This document shows, one piece after another, positions 13,735 through 18,995 of a DNA stretch of 18,995 nt. Under the pieces are notes generated by a model. The model worked only from the letters and a program-made list of their open reading frames with translations, did not search any database and was not told where the DNA came from. Every line of letters starts with the position of its first letter. The first letter of the stretch is position 1. The stretch is from positions 1 to 18,995 of the forward strand of contig SKWV01000403.1 of assembly GCA_007128755.1 (NCBI GenBank), given 5' to 3'. The DNA comes from Trueperaceae bacterium (GTDB lineage: Bacteria > Deinococcota > Deinococci > Deinococcales > Trueperaceae). The translations under genes and the position numbers were made by a program.

Positions 13735-14517
13735 ATGGCTCTCAAGATCGTCGCGACCGCCGCACAGAAGCGCTTCCCCACCCGGAACGGGTGGATGACC
13801 GCCATTGAGCGGTTCGATCTGGAGGTGGAGGAGGGCGAGTTCGTCTGCGTCGTGGGCCCCTCGGGCTGCGGCAAGTCGACCTTCCTCCGCATCCTCGCCG
13901 GGCTCGATCACGTGACCGGGGGCGACGTCCACATCGTCCCCGGCCCCGACCCCACCCAGCCGCTCAACAACGTCGTGTTCCAGGAGTACGCCGTGTTCCC
14001 CTGGAAGACGGTGCTGGACAACGTCGCCTTCGGGCTCGAGATGCGCGGCATACCCCGCGCGGAGCGCTACCGGCGGGCGCGGCGGTGGATCACCAAGGTC
14101 GGCCTCACGCGCTTCGAGGACTACTTCCCGAGCCAGCTCTCCGGCGGCATGAAGCAGCGCGTCTCCATCGCCCGGGCGCTCACCAACGACCCCCAGGTGC
14201 TGCTCATGGACGAGCCGCTCGGCGCGCTCGATGCCCAGACGCGGACCGTGCTCCAGGAGGAGCTGCTCACCATCTGGGAGGAGACCCGCAAGACGGTCGT
14301 CTACATCACCCACTCGATCGAGGAGGCGGTCTTCCTCGCGGATCGCGTCGTGATCATGACGGCGCACCCGGGCACGGTGAAGTCCGAGTTCCGCGTCGAC
14401 CTGCCGCGCCCGCGCGACCTCTCCACCATGGCCACGCCCGCCTTCGCCGCCCTCACCGGCGCCGTGTGGGAGGCGCTGCGTGACGAGGTCACGCGCGCGA
14501 TGGCGGAGCAGGCGTGA
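13735..14517 (+). CDS. ABC transporter ATP-binding protein (SsuB/TauB/NrtD-like)
   Basis: This 260-residue cytoplasmic ATPase energises the importer. It shows a Walker A motif GPSGCGKST (41-49), Q-loop Gln84 (FQEYAVFPW), signature LSGGMKQR (135-142), and Walker B LLMDEPLGALD with Asp159/Glu160. The switch His is in YITHSIEEAVFLADRVVIM. The FPWKTVLDNVAFGLEMRG region and the HSIEEA-LADR motif are those of the nitrate/sulfonate/taurine class. The ATG at 13735 is the first start after in-frame non-start codons. It lies 53 bases after the binding-protein gene, with a TAGCAT promoter-like box rather than a ribosome-binding site. The stop overlaps the permease start (GTGA). Confidence 0.93.
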   Translation: MALKIVATAAQKRFPTRNGWMTAIERFDLEVEEGEFVCVVGPSGCGKSTFLRILAGLDHVTGGDVHIVPGPDPTQPLNNVVFQEYAVFPWKTVLDNVAFGLEMRGIPRAERYRRARRWITKVGLTRFEDYFPSQLSGGMKQRVSIARALTNDPQVLLMDEPLGALDAQTRTVLQEELLTIWEETRKTVVYITHSIEEAVFLADRVVIMTAHPGTVKSEFRVDLPRPRDLSTMATPAFAALTGAVWEALRDEVTRAMAEQA

Positions 14518-15599
14518 GCACCGCGCCGGGTGATCGGCGCCGCCCGTCGGCCGCTCGCGGTCGGCGCGGCGCCGGCCTACCGGGCTGGCTCGTGCCGGCC
14601 GTCGTGCTGGCACTCATCGTCGCTTCGTCGCAGGTCTTCTTCGAGGCGTGGCAGCGCGCCTGGCTCGTCTTCGCGGGAGTCGCCTTCGTCTGCCTGGTGC
14701 TGGTGGTGCAGGAGATCGAGCCGCGCGTGCCGATCCGCTACCGCGGGCTCTACGGCAAGGTCCTGGCGCTCGGCTTCCCGTTGCTCCTGCTGACGATGTG
14801 GGAGTGGCTCTCCACGAGCGGCGTGCTCAACGCTCGCTGGTTCCCGCCGCCGAGCCAGATCGCGGTCGCGCTCTGGGAGCTCACCGTCACCTACGACCGC
14901 TTCAACCGCACCAGCCTGATCGGCCGCCCCTGGCTCGTCCCCGAGCGCCTCGCGAGCGAGGGGTGGGCGGGCGTGGCCGCGCTCGCGCGCGAGAGCCACG
15001 TGTGGGCGACGCTCTCGCGCGTCGCCTTCGGGTTCGTCCTCGGCGCCACGCCCGGCGTCGTGATCGGCATGGTCATGGGGCTCAACCGCACGGTGCGGAT
15101 GATGCTCGACGCCACCATGTCGGCCTTCTACGTCCTCCCGAAGATCGCGATCTTCCCGATCCTCATGCTGGTGTTCGCCAACCCCTTCGGCGAGGGGCCG
15201 AAGATCGCCGTGGTGGCGATCTCGGCGTTCTTCCTGGTCGCGATCAGCACCATGGCGGGCGTGCAGGGCATCGACAAGGTCTACCTCGAGGCGGGGCGCA
15301 ACTTCGGCGCCAACCGCTGGCAGATGTTCCGCCACGTGATCCTGCCCGCCGCGCTGCCGATCGTCTTCTCGGGGCTGCGCCTCGCGCTCGGCACCGCGCT
15401 CATCGTGATCGTGGCGGTCGAGTTCGTGCGCGCCGACCGCGGCGTCGGCTTCCTCATCTTCTACAACTGGCAGGTCCTGGTCACGCCCCGCATGTACGCC
15501 GCGCTGGTCGTGGTGATGGCGCTCGGCGTGCTGCTCACCACCATCTTGCAGTGGATCGAACGGCGCGTGATGCCGTGGCGGCGCTCACCCGAGGGGTGA
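14514..15599 (+). CDS. ABC transporter permease (SsuC/TauC-like) with an N-terminal extension
   Basis: This 361-residue membrane protein is about 90-100 residues longer than typical SsuC/TauC permeases. The first 70 residues add a basic cytoplasmic start and two extra hydrophobic segments (about 25-40 and 48-66). The normal permease begins near 82 with LGFPLLLLTMWEWLSTSGVLNARWFPPPSQI. A further insert of about 30 residues (about 124-157) precedes the conserved SRVAFGFVLGATPGVVIGMVMG helix. The ATPase-contact EAA loop is EAGRNFGANRWQMFRHVILPAALP (starting at Glu259). The GTG start overlaps the ATPase stop (GTGA). It forms the membrane channel of the importer, presumably as a homodimer. It ends 33 bases before a convergent DinB-family gene; the GC-only gap shows only an imperfect dyad. 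Confidence 0.88.
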   Translation: MSTAPGDRRRPSAARGRRGAGLPGWLVPAVVLALIVASSQVFFEAWQRAWLVFAGVAFVCLVLVVQEIEPRVPIRYRGLYGKVLALGFPLLLLTMWEWLSTSGVLNARWFPPPSQIAVALWELTVTYDRFNRTSLIGRPWLVPERLASEGWAGVAALARESHVWATLSRVAFGFVLGATPGVVIGMVMGLNRTVRMMLDATMSAFYVLPKIAIFPILMLVFANPFGEGPKIAVVAISAFFLVAISTMAGVQGIDKVYLEAGRNFGANRWQMFRHVILPAALPIVFSGLRLALGTALIVIVAVEFVRADRGVGFLIFYNWQVLVTPRMYAALVVVMALGVLLTTILQWIERRVMPWRRSPEG

Positions 15600-15632
15600 G
15601 GCTCGCGCGGCCACGCCCGCCGGCGCGCGCGC

Positions 15633-16184
15633 CTAGAGATCGAGCACCCGCTCCGCCTGCCAGACGTGACGGCGACCGTGGGCGGCGACCACGAGCGCCC
15701 ACTCCAGCGGCGTGTAGGCGAGCGGCCCGAAGGGTGAGGCGACACAGACGCGGTGGAGGTCGGCCGCGGCGATGGTCGTGACGTCGTGCGCGAGGACGGC
15801 GTGGGTCAGTCGGAAGCGCACGACGGCGGTGGCGGCGTCGACATCGCCGTTCGGGAGGAAGGCAGCGCGGGTCCGCGTCCGGAGGCGCGGCGGTGGCTCC
15901 AAGGAGCGCACGAAGAGGCGCACCCACCAGCGTGGGCTGGGGCCGCGCAGCCGCCGGCCCGTGCGCTCCGGCACGGCCCGCAGGAGCCGCGAGGCGGTTT
16001 CGGCCGTCAGCGACAGGTGCTCGAGGCACTCCGCCGCCGACCAGCCCTCGGGCGTCGGCCTGCGGCACCACGCCTTGGGGGGCGCGGAGCGGGCGTGGGC
16101 GTCGACGCGTTCGATGAGCCGCCGCAGTTCGGCCGCCGCCGCGAGTTCGGCTCCACGCGCGGTCTCATGGCGGGCCGGCCTCAT
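15633..16184 (-). CDS. DinB-superfamily protein (DinB_2-like)
   Basis: This 183-residue protein shows the DinB_2 pattern: an N-terminal helix, GWSAAECLEHLSLTAETASRLL (about 47-68), a central Arg-rich WWVRLFVRSLEPPPRLR stretch, and a C-terminal EWALVVAAHGRRHVWQAERVL helix with the HxxxH-like His pair. These His residues are expected to bind a metal, as in DinB-fold thiol transferases. The true reaction is unknown. The ATG at 16184 directly follows an in-frame TGA, with a modest GGTGAG upstream. It lies 91 bases downstream of the esterase gene in the same direction and may be read from the MarR-controlled promoter or from its own. It shares only the fold-level motifs with the other DinB gene in the window. 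Confidence 0.75.
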   Translation of the reverse strand: MRPARHETARGAELAAAAELRRLIERVDAHARSAPPKAWCRRPTPEGWSAAECLEHLSLTAETASRLLRAVPERTGRRLRGPSPRWWVRLFVRSLEPPPRLRTRTRAAFLPNGDVDAATAVVRFRLTHAVLAHDVTTIAAADLHRVCVASPFGPLAYTPLEWALVVAAHGRRHVWQAERVLDL

Positions 16185-16275
16185 GGCTCACCAGTGCTGC
16201 GCGCGCCCGGACGTGGCGCAGCGTGCGGCATGGTCGAGCCGGAGCGGGCGTCGTCACGGTCGCCCATGCTCGAGG

Positions 16276-16992
16276 TTACTCCCCGGCGCGCCGTCCCTGA
16301 TGGTCCTGTGTCGCATCGGCGAGCATGCGGAGGCGGTCGACGATCCAAGTGAGCTCGTCCGCGTTGACGGTGTGCGCCATGCCGGGGTAGATGCGCGCGA
16401 CCACGTCGGCCCCTTGCGCCTCGAGCTGCCGTGCCGAGGCGTGCACGCGCGACTCCGGGATGTGGGGATCGACGTCGGAACAGCCGAGGAACGCGGTCGT
16501 GCCGTTCAGGCGGTTCGGATAGCGGGCGGGATCGACCTGATCGCCGATGAGCCCACCGGAGAGCGCGACGAGCGCGCCCCAGGAGCCGCCCGTGCGCGCC
16601 ACCCACTCGCTGGCGAGGCAGGCGCCCTGGCTGAACCCCGCGACCACGATGCGCTCGCTCGGCAGGCCCGCCGCGCGCAGCTCGTCGACCGCGCGCGAGA
16701 GCGCCGCCAGCGCGGAGGTGAGGAAGGGCTCGTTGCGGACGGTGGGGACCACGAACGGGTACGGGTACCAGGTGTCGTCCGCCGCCTGCGGCGCGATCAC
16801 GGCCACCGGCGGCGCGCCGCGGGCTTCGAGCTCCTGGGCGAGCGACAGGATGCCGCGCGCGCTGTCGCCGCGACCGTGGACGAGCACCATACCGAGCGCG
16901 GCTCCCTCGGCCGCCGGCCCGTAGCGGAGGATGGGGCCGTCCGCATGCGGATCGGCGTCGGGCCGTCGACCCGGGTTCAGGTCGACGTTCAC
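16276..16992 (-). CDS. Alpha/beta-hydrolase, phospholipase/carboxylesterase family (MhqD-like)
   Basis: This 238-residue cytoplasmic serine hydrolase of the carboxylesterase/phospholipase (Abhydrolase_2) family shows an oxyanion region MVLVHGRGD (35-43) and a nucleophile elbow GFSQG with Ser121. The acid Asp175 lies in CSDVDPHIP, and His207 in GMAHTV. The size fits. In Bacillus and Staphylococcus the homologous MhqD is co-regulated with the dioxygenase MhqO by MhqR in the response to quinones. Here the gene is coupled to such a dioxygenase by a GTGA overlap, which also defines the GTG start. I infer a role in cleaving an ester or lactone formed from a quinone or catechol. A general esterase or lysophospholipase activity is the alternative. 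Confidence 0.85.
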   Translation of the reverse strand: MNVDLNPGRRPDADPHADGPILRYGPAAEGAALGMVLVHGRGDSARGILSLAQELEARGAPPVAVIAPQAADDTWYPYPFVVPTVRNEPFLTSALAALSRAVDELRAAGLPSERIVVAGFSQGACLASEWVARTGGSWGALVALSGGLIGDQVDPARYPNRLNGTTAFLGCSDVDPHIPESRVHASARQLEAQGADVVARIYPGMAHTVNADELTWIVDRLRMLADATQDHQGRRAGE

Positions 16993-17960
16993 GCCACGGC
17001 CTCGTCGAGGGGAGGCAGGATCGACTCGATGCGCTCGCGCGAGCCCTCGAGCCAGGGTGGGAGGATCAGGCGCTCGCCCAGCGCGCCCTGGTCCTCGTCG
17101 ACGGTGAAGCCGGGTCCGGTGGTCGCGAGCTCGAACAGCAGGCCGCCCGGCTCCATGAAGTAGACCGACTCGAACCAGAACCGATCGATCACGTCCGACG
17201 GCCGACGGCCGGCCGCCGCCACGGCGTCGCGAAGGGCGACCTGGTGCTCCGGGTCGTCGACCGTCCACGCCAGGTGGTGGACGCTGCCCACGCCCCACTC
17301 GCCGCGTCGTCCTTCGGGATCGGCGCGCAGGTCGAGCAGGTGCCCGCCGCCGGCGCCCGCGGCGCCCGGCAGCACGAAGCGGTGCCAGCCGTCCTCCTCG
17401 CCGAAGTGACGGAAGCCCATCGTGTCCTCGAGGAACGTGCGCGTCGGCTCGAGCTCGCGGATGGGCGCGCGGGCGCCGTGCAGCGCGCGCACCTGCATGG
17501 CGGCCGGGACCGGGCCCTCGTGCCAGGGACTGAAGTCGAACGGGTCCTCGGTCTCGACGAACGCGAGGCGCAGGCCGTGTGGGTCGGCGAAGCGCAGGCT
17601 CTGCTCACCGAAGCGCTGCGAGACCCTGCCGGTGTGGACGTCGGCGGCTTGCAGGCGCTCCTCCCAGTACTCGAGCGAGCCGACCGGGACGCTCAGGAGC
17701 GTCTCCTCGACGACCCCGGCGCCGGGGCGTCCGGGCTTGGCGTGCGGCCACGGGAAGAAGGTCAGGTCGGTGCCGGGGGTGCCGTCGGCATCGGCGTAGA
17801 AGAGGTGGTAGGTGCCGGGGTCGTCCTGGTTCACGCTTCGTTTGACGAGGCGCTGGCCCAGGACGTCCCGGTAGAAGCGCAGGTTCTCGACCGGGTCGCC
17901 GGCGATCGCGGTGATGTGGTGGAGGCCGTTGGGCGTGGTCGTCGCGGGGGTCCGTGACAT
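16989..17960 (-). CDS. VOC-family ring-cleaving dioxygenase (MhqO/LinE/PcpA-like)
   Basis: This 323-residue protein is made of two vicinal-oxygen-chelate modules. The likely Fe(II) ligands are His14/His15 in LHHITAIA, His228/His229 in SVHHLAWTV, and Glu277 in GGLLFELATTGPGF. FYRDVLGQRLVKRSVNQDDPGTYHLFYAD is the diagnostic N-terminal pattern of this glyoxalase/hydroquinone dioxygenase group, which cleaves hydroquinones or catechols with O2. The ATG at 17960 has an AAGGAG site 5 bases upstream. It is the second gene of the MarR-dioxygenase-esterase operon, 41 bases after marR across a short tandem repeat. The operon context supports quinone or hydroquinone detoxification; the exact substrate is not visible. 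Confidence 0.9.
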   Translation of the reverse strand: MSRTPATTTPNGLHHITAIAGDPVENLRFYRDVLGQRLVKRSVNQDDPGTYHLFYADADGTPGTDLTFFPWPHAKPGRPGAGVVEETLLSVPVGSLEYWEERLQAADVHTGRVSQRFGEQSLRFADPHGLRLAFVETEDPFDFSPWHEGPVPAAMQVRALHGARAPIRELEPTRTFLEDTMGFRHFGEEDGWHRFVLPGAAGAGGGHLLDLRADPEGRRGEWGVGSVHHLAWTVDDPEHQVALRDAVAAAGRRPSDVIDRFWFESVYFMEPGGLLFELATTGPGFTVDEDQGALGERLILPPWLEGSRERIESILPPLDEAVA

Positions 17961-17973
17961 GGAGTCTCCTTCG

Positions 17974-18001
17974 TCGTGCGGTCGTGCGGTCGTGCGGTCG
18001 T
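17974..18001. repeat. 8-base tandem repeat (3.5 copies) between marR and the dioxygenase gene
   Basis: TCGTGCGG is repeated three times exactly and followed by a partial TCGT. It fills almost the whole spacer between the marR stop and the dioxygenase ribosome-binding site. The unit is not a multiple of three, but the tract is non-coding, so copy-number changes would alter spacing only. Confidence 0.85.
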
Positions 18002-18484
18002 TCAGGCGAGGGTGGGAGCGTCGAGCGCCGCCGGGGCGGCGTTGGCGTGCCCGAGGCGCCGGAGCAGGTCGGCCAGGACCGACTGCTCCTCGGGTGAGAG
18101 GCACGCGAACGCCGCGGTGACGCGCCGGACGTGGTCCGGGAGCACGCGCTCGACCCGTCGCCGACCCTCGGCCGTCAGCACCACGCGCCGCACGCGGCGG
18201 TCGCTGGGATCGTCCTCACGCGTGACGAGGCCGAGCCGACAGAGGTTGTCGATGACGGTCGTGACGTTGCCGCTGCTCTTGAGGATCTTGCGGCCGATCG
18301 CGCCGTGGCCGAGCGGCCCCAAGTGCCAGAGGGCCTCGAGCACACCGAACTGACTGACGGTCAGCCCGTGCTCGGCCAGCGGACGGTTGATGACGGCGTC
18401 GACGGCGGCCGTGGCGCGCGCGAGCTTGATGTAGGCGTCGAGCGCGAGCCGTTCGGCGGCTGGTCCGGTGTGATGGGTGGGCAA
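18002..18484 (-). CDS. MarR-family transcriptional regulator (MhqR-like)
   Basis: This 160-residue winged-helix repressor has dimer helices at about 10-35, a helix-turn-helix LTVSQFGVLEALWHLGPLGHGAIGRKILKSSGNVTTVIDNLCRLGLVTRE (41-90) and a wing with DPSDRRVRRVVLT (92-104). This SGNVT-DNL-R-GL-R and DRR arrangement is standard for MarR proteins. Two cysteines (82 and 128) could sense electrophiles. The start is a TTG at 18484, chosen because GGAGG lies 6 bases upstream and no ATG or GTG is in frame nearby. It is the first gene of the operon with the dioxygenase and esterase. An inverted repeat covering its own -10 suggests autorepression relieved by quinones, by analogy with MhqR. Confidence 0.9.
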   Translation of the reverse strand: MPTHHTGPAAERLALDAYIKLARATAAVDAVINRPLAEHGLTVSQFGVLEALWHLGPLGHGAIGRKILKSSGNVTTVIDNLCRLGLVTREDDPSDRRVRRVVLTAEGRRRVERVLPDHVRRVTAAFACLSPEEQSVLADLLRRLGHANAAPAALDAPTLA

Positions 18485-18528
18485 CGATGGCCTCCGAGGC
18501 GCCGACGGGGCGCGTGGTCGACGGGCAC

Positions 18529-18563
18529 ATCCTTTGATGTGAGACCGTTCGACATCGAAGGAT
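18529..18563. promoter_or_regulatory. Probable MarR operator (inverted repeat)
   Basis: ATCCTTTGATGT (18529-18540) and ACATCGAAGGAT (18552-18563) match as reverse complements at 11 of 12 positions across an 11-base spacer. Each arm also contains an ATC-N4-GAT dyad, with centres 25 bases apart. The right arm covers the marR -10 box, so a bound repressor would block transcription initiation. Confidence 0.7.
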
Positions 18564-18587
18564 AGACGGTTCGGCGCGACGCGTCAA
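18559..18587 (-). promoter_or_regulatory. Sigma-70-type promoter of the marR-dioxygenase-esterase operon
   Basis: On the minus strand TTGACG (18587-18582) and TATCCT (18564-18559) are separated by exactly 17 bases. This is the best promoter in the window. Transcription should start near 18552, giving a leader of about 67 bases that contains the rest of the operator. Confidence 0.75.
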
Positions 18588-18645
18588 GGCCTGGCGGTAC
18601 GGGCGGCGCACCCCACGCGAGCGACGTCCCGCGGCATGGTGGGAG

Positions 18646-18651
18646 TAGGCT
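18646..18651 (+). promoter_or_regulatory. Candidate -10 box for a leaderless thioredoxin-like gene
   Basis: TAGGCT is followed by 6 bases and then the ATG at 18658, so initiation 7 bases after the box would fall on the A of the start codon. No Shine-Dalgarno is present, which supports a leaderless transcript. The -35 is not recognisable. Confidence 0.45.
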
Positions 18652-18657
18652 CGCAGC

Positions 18658-18995
18658 ATGGAACCTTCCGCGCCACCCTGGCTCGATGACTGGATCGGCG
18701 GCGCCGCGCTGCCTCCTCCCGAGGCGTGGGACCGCCCGGGGCTGCTGCTGCTCTTCAGCGTCGAGTGCGCCGGCTGCGTCTCGCGGGCCGTGCCCTGGCT
18801 CCGGCGCACGGCGGAGCGTCACGGCGAGGACCTCGTGCTCGCCGCGGTCCACACCGCGCACGGCCGCCGCGCGCAGCCCCGCGAGCAGGTCGTCGAGGCG
18901 CTCGAGCGCTTCCTCGCCTTCGCCAAGCTGCCGACGCCCGTGGCGCTCGACACGACGGGAGCCTGGGCCGAGGCCCACGGCGCCGAGGGGACCCC
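18658..18995 (+). CDS. Thioredoxin-fold protein with CxxC, partial (3' end outside the window)
   Basis: The first 112 codons are present; the gene runs off the right end. After a Pro/Trp-rich start comes a beta-strand LLLLFSVECAGC with Cys37 and Cys40, followed by a helix VSRAVPWLRRTAERHG, then LVLAAVHTAHG and a helical region. The strand TPVALDTTGAWAEAHGAEGTP at the edge should lead into the cis-proline loop. This is the order of a TlpA/redoxin-like thioredoxin domain. No signal peptide is visible, so it is probably cytoplasmic. It is divergent from marR, with 173 bases between the starts. It may serve redox balance next to the quinone cassette, but that is inference. Confidence 0.75.
   Translation, partial: MEPSAPPWLDDWIGGAALPPPEAWDRPGLLLLFSVECAGCVSRAVPWLRRTAERHGEDLVLAAVHTAHGRRAQPREQVVEALERFLAFAKLPTPVALDTTGAWAEAHGAEGT

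Noticed and set aside
12656..15599. Naming the importer NrtABC or SsuABC
   Set aside because: The family is clear but no ligand-specific residues or gene neighbours decide between nitrate, sulfonate, taurine or other substrates.
15600..15632. GC-rich imperfect dyad between the permease and the DinB_2-like gene as a terminator
   Set aside because: Pairing is imperfect and composed of CG repeats; it cannot be separated from background composition.
1..18995. CRISPR arrays, tRNA/rRNA genes, insertion sequences or prophage
   Set aside because: No spaced direct repeats, no RNA-gene signatures, no transposase or integrase motifs were seen on either strand.

Overview
The window is very GC-rich, densely packed, bacterial chromosomal DNA. 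It contains no rRNA, tRNA, CRISPR or insertion sequence. A complete System I (Ccm) cytochrome c maturation operon, SURF1-type and Rieske proteins, exported proteins whose signal peptides end in A-Q, and -10 boxes of the form TAGNNT placed directly in front of start codons (leaderless genes) point to an aerobic, respiring, Gram-negative-type bacterium. My best guess is a Deinococcota member near Trueperaceae. This is inferred from gene style, not from a marker gene, and Chloroflexota-like or other deep lineages are not excluded.

Layout. (1) 2-121: the tail of a SURF1-like gene (+), facing a transaldolase (168-1295, -). (2) 1345-10166, all on the minus strand and transcribed from right to left: ccdA-ccmA-ccmB-ccmC-ccmD-ccmE-ccmF-ccmG-ccmH, then a CcmI-like TPR protein fused to a C-terminal monohaem cytochrome c, then a Rieske iron-sulfur protein. 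Many junctions are 4-base GTGA/ATGA overlaps, so this is one translationally coupled operon that makes the haem-attachment machinery and two of its likely redox clients. (3) 10383-10877: a DinB-family gene (+). It is followed by a 225-base convergent gap with two perfect hairpins. (4) 11103-12452 (-): a three-domain copper nitrite reductase-like (NirK-like) protein with unusual substitutions at the catalytic Asp and axial Met positions. Divergent from it, 12656-15599 (+), is a three-gene NitT/TauT/SsuABC-type ABC importer of unknown substrate. (5) 15633-16184 (-): a second DinB-family protein. (6) 16276-18484 (-): a MarR regulator, a VOC ring-cleaving dioxygenase and a carboxylesterase. This is the same trio as the MhqR/MhqO/MhqD quinone-detoxification genes, with a well-formed promoter overlapped by an inverted-repeat operator. 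(7) 18658-end (+): the start of a thioredoxin-fold gene with a CxxC motif, apparently leaderless.

How it fits together. CcdA passes electrons across the membrane to CcmG and CcmH, which keep apocytochrome cysteines reduced. CcmABCDE load and deliver haem, and CcmF with CcmH and the CcmI domain ligates it. The cytochrome c domain, the Rieske protein and the SURF1 fragment (oxidase assembly) belong to the same respiratory theme, and the NirK-like protein could accept electrons from such cytochromes or cupredoxins. The mhq-like cassette would deal with quinone or catechol stress. The most unusual items are the NirK-like active-site substitutions, the CcmI-cytochrome c fusion next to an orphan Rieske protein, and the shared promoter-like motif within the ABC operon.
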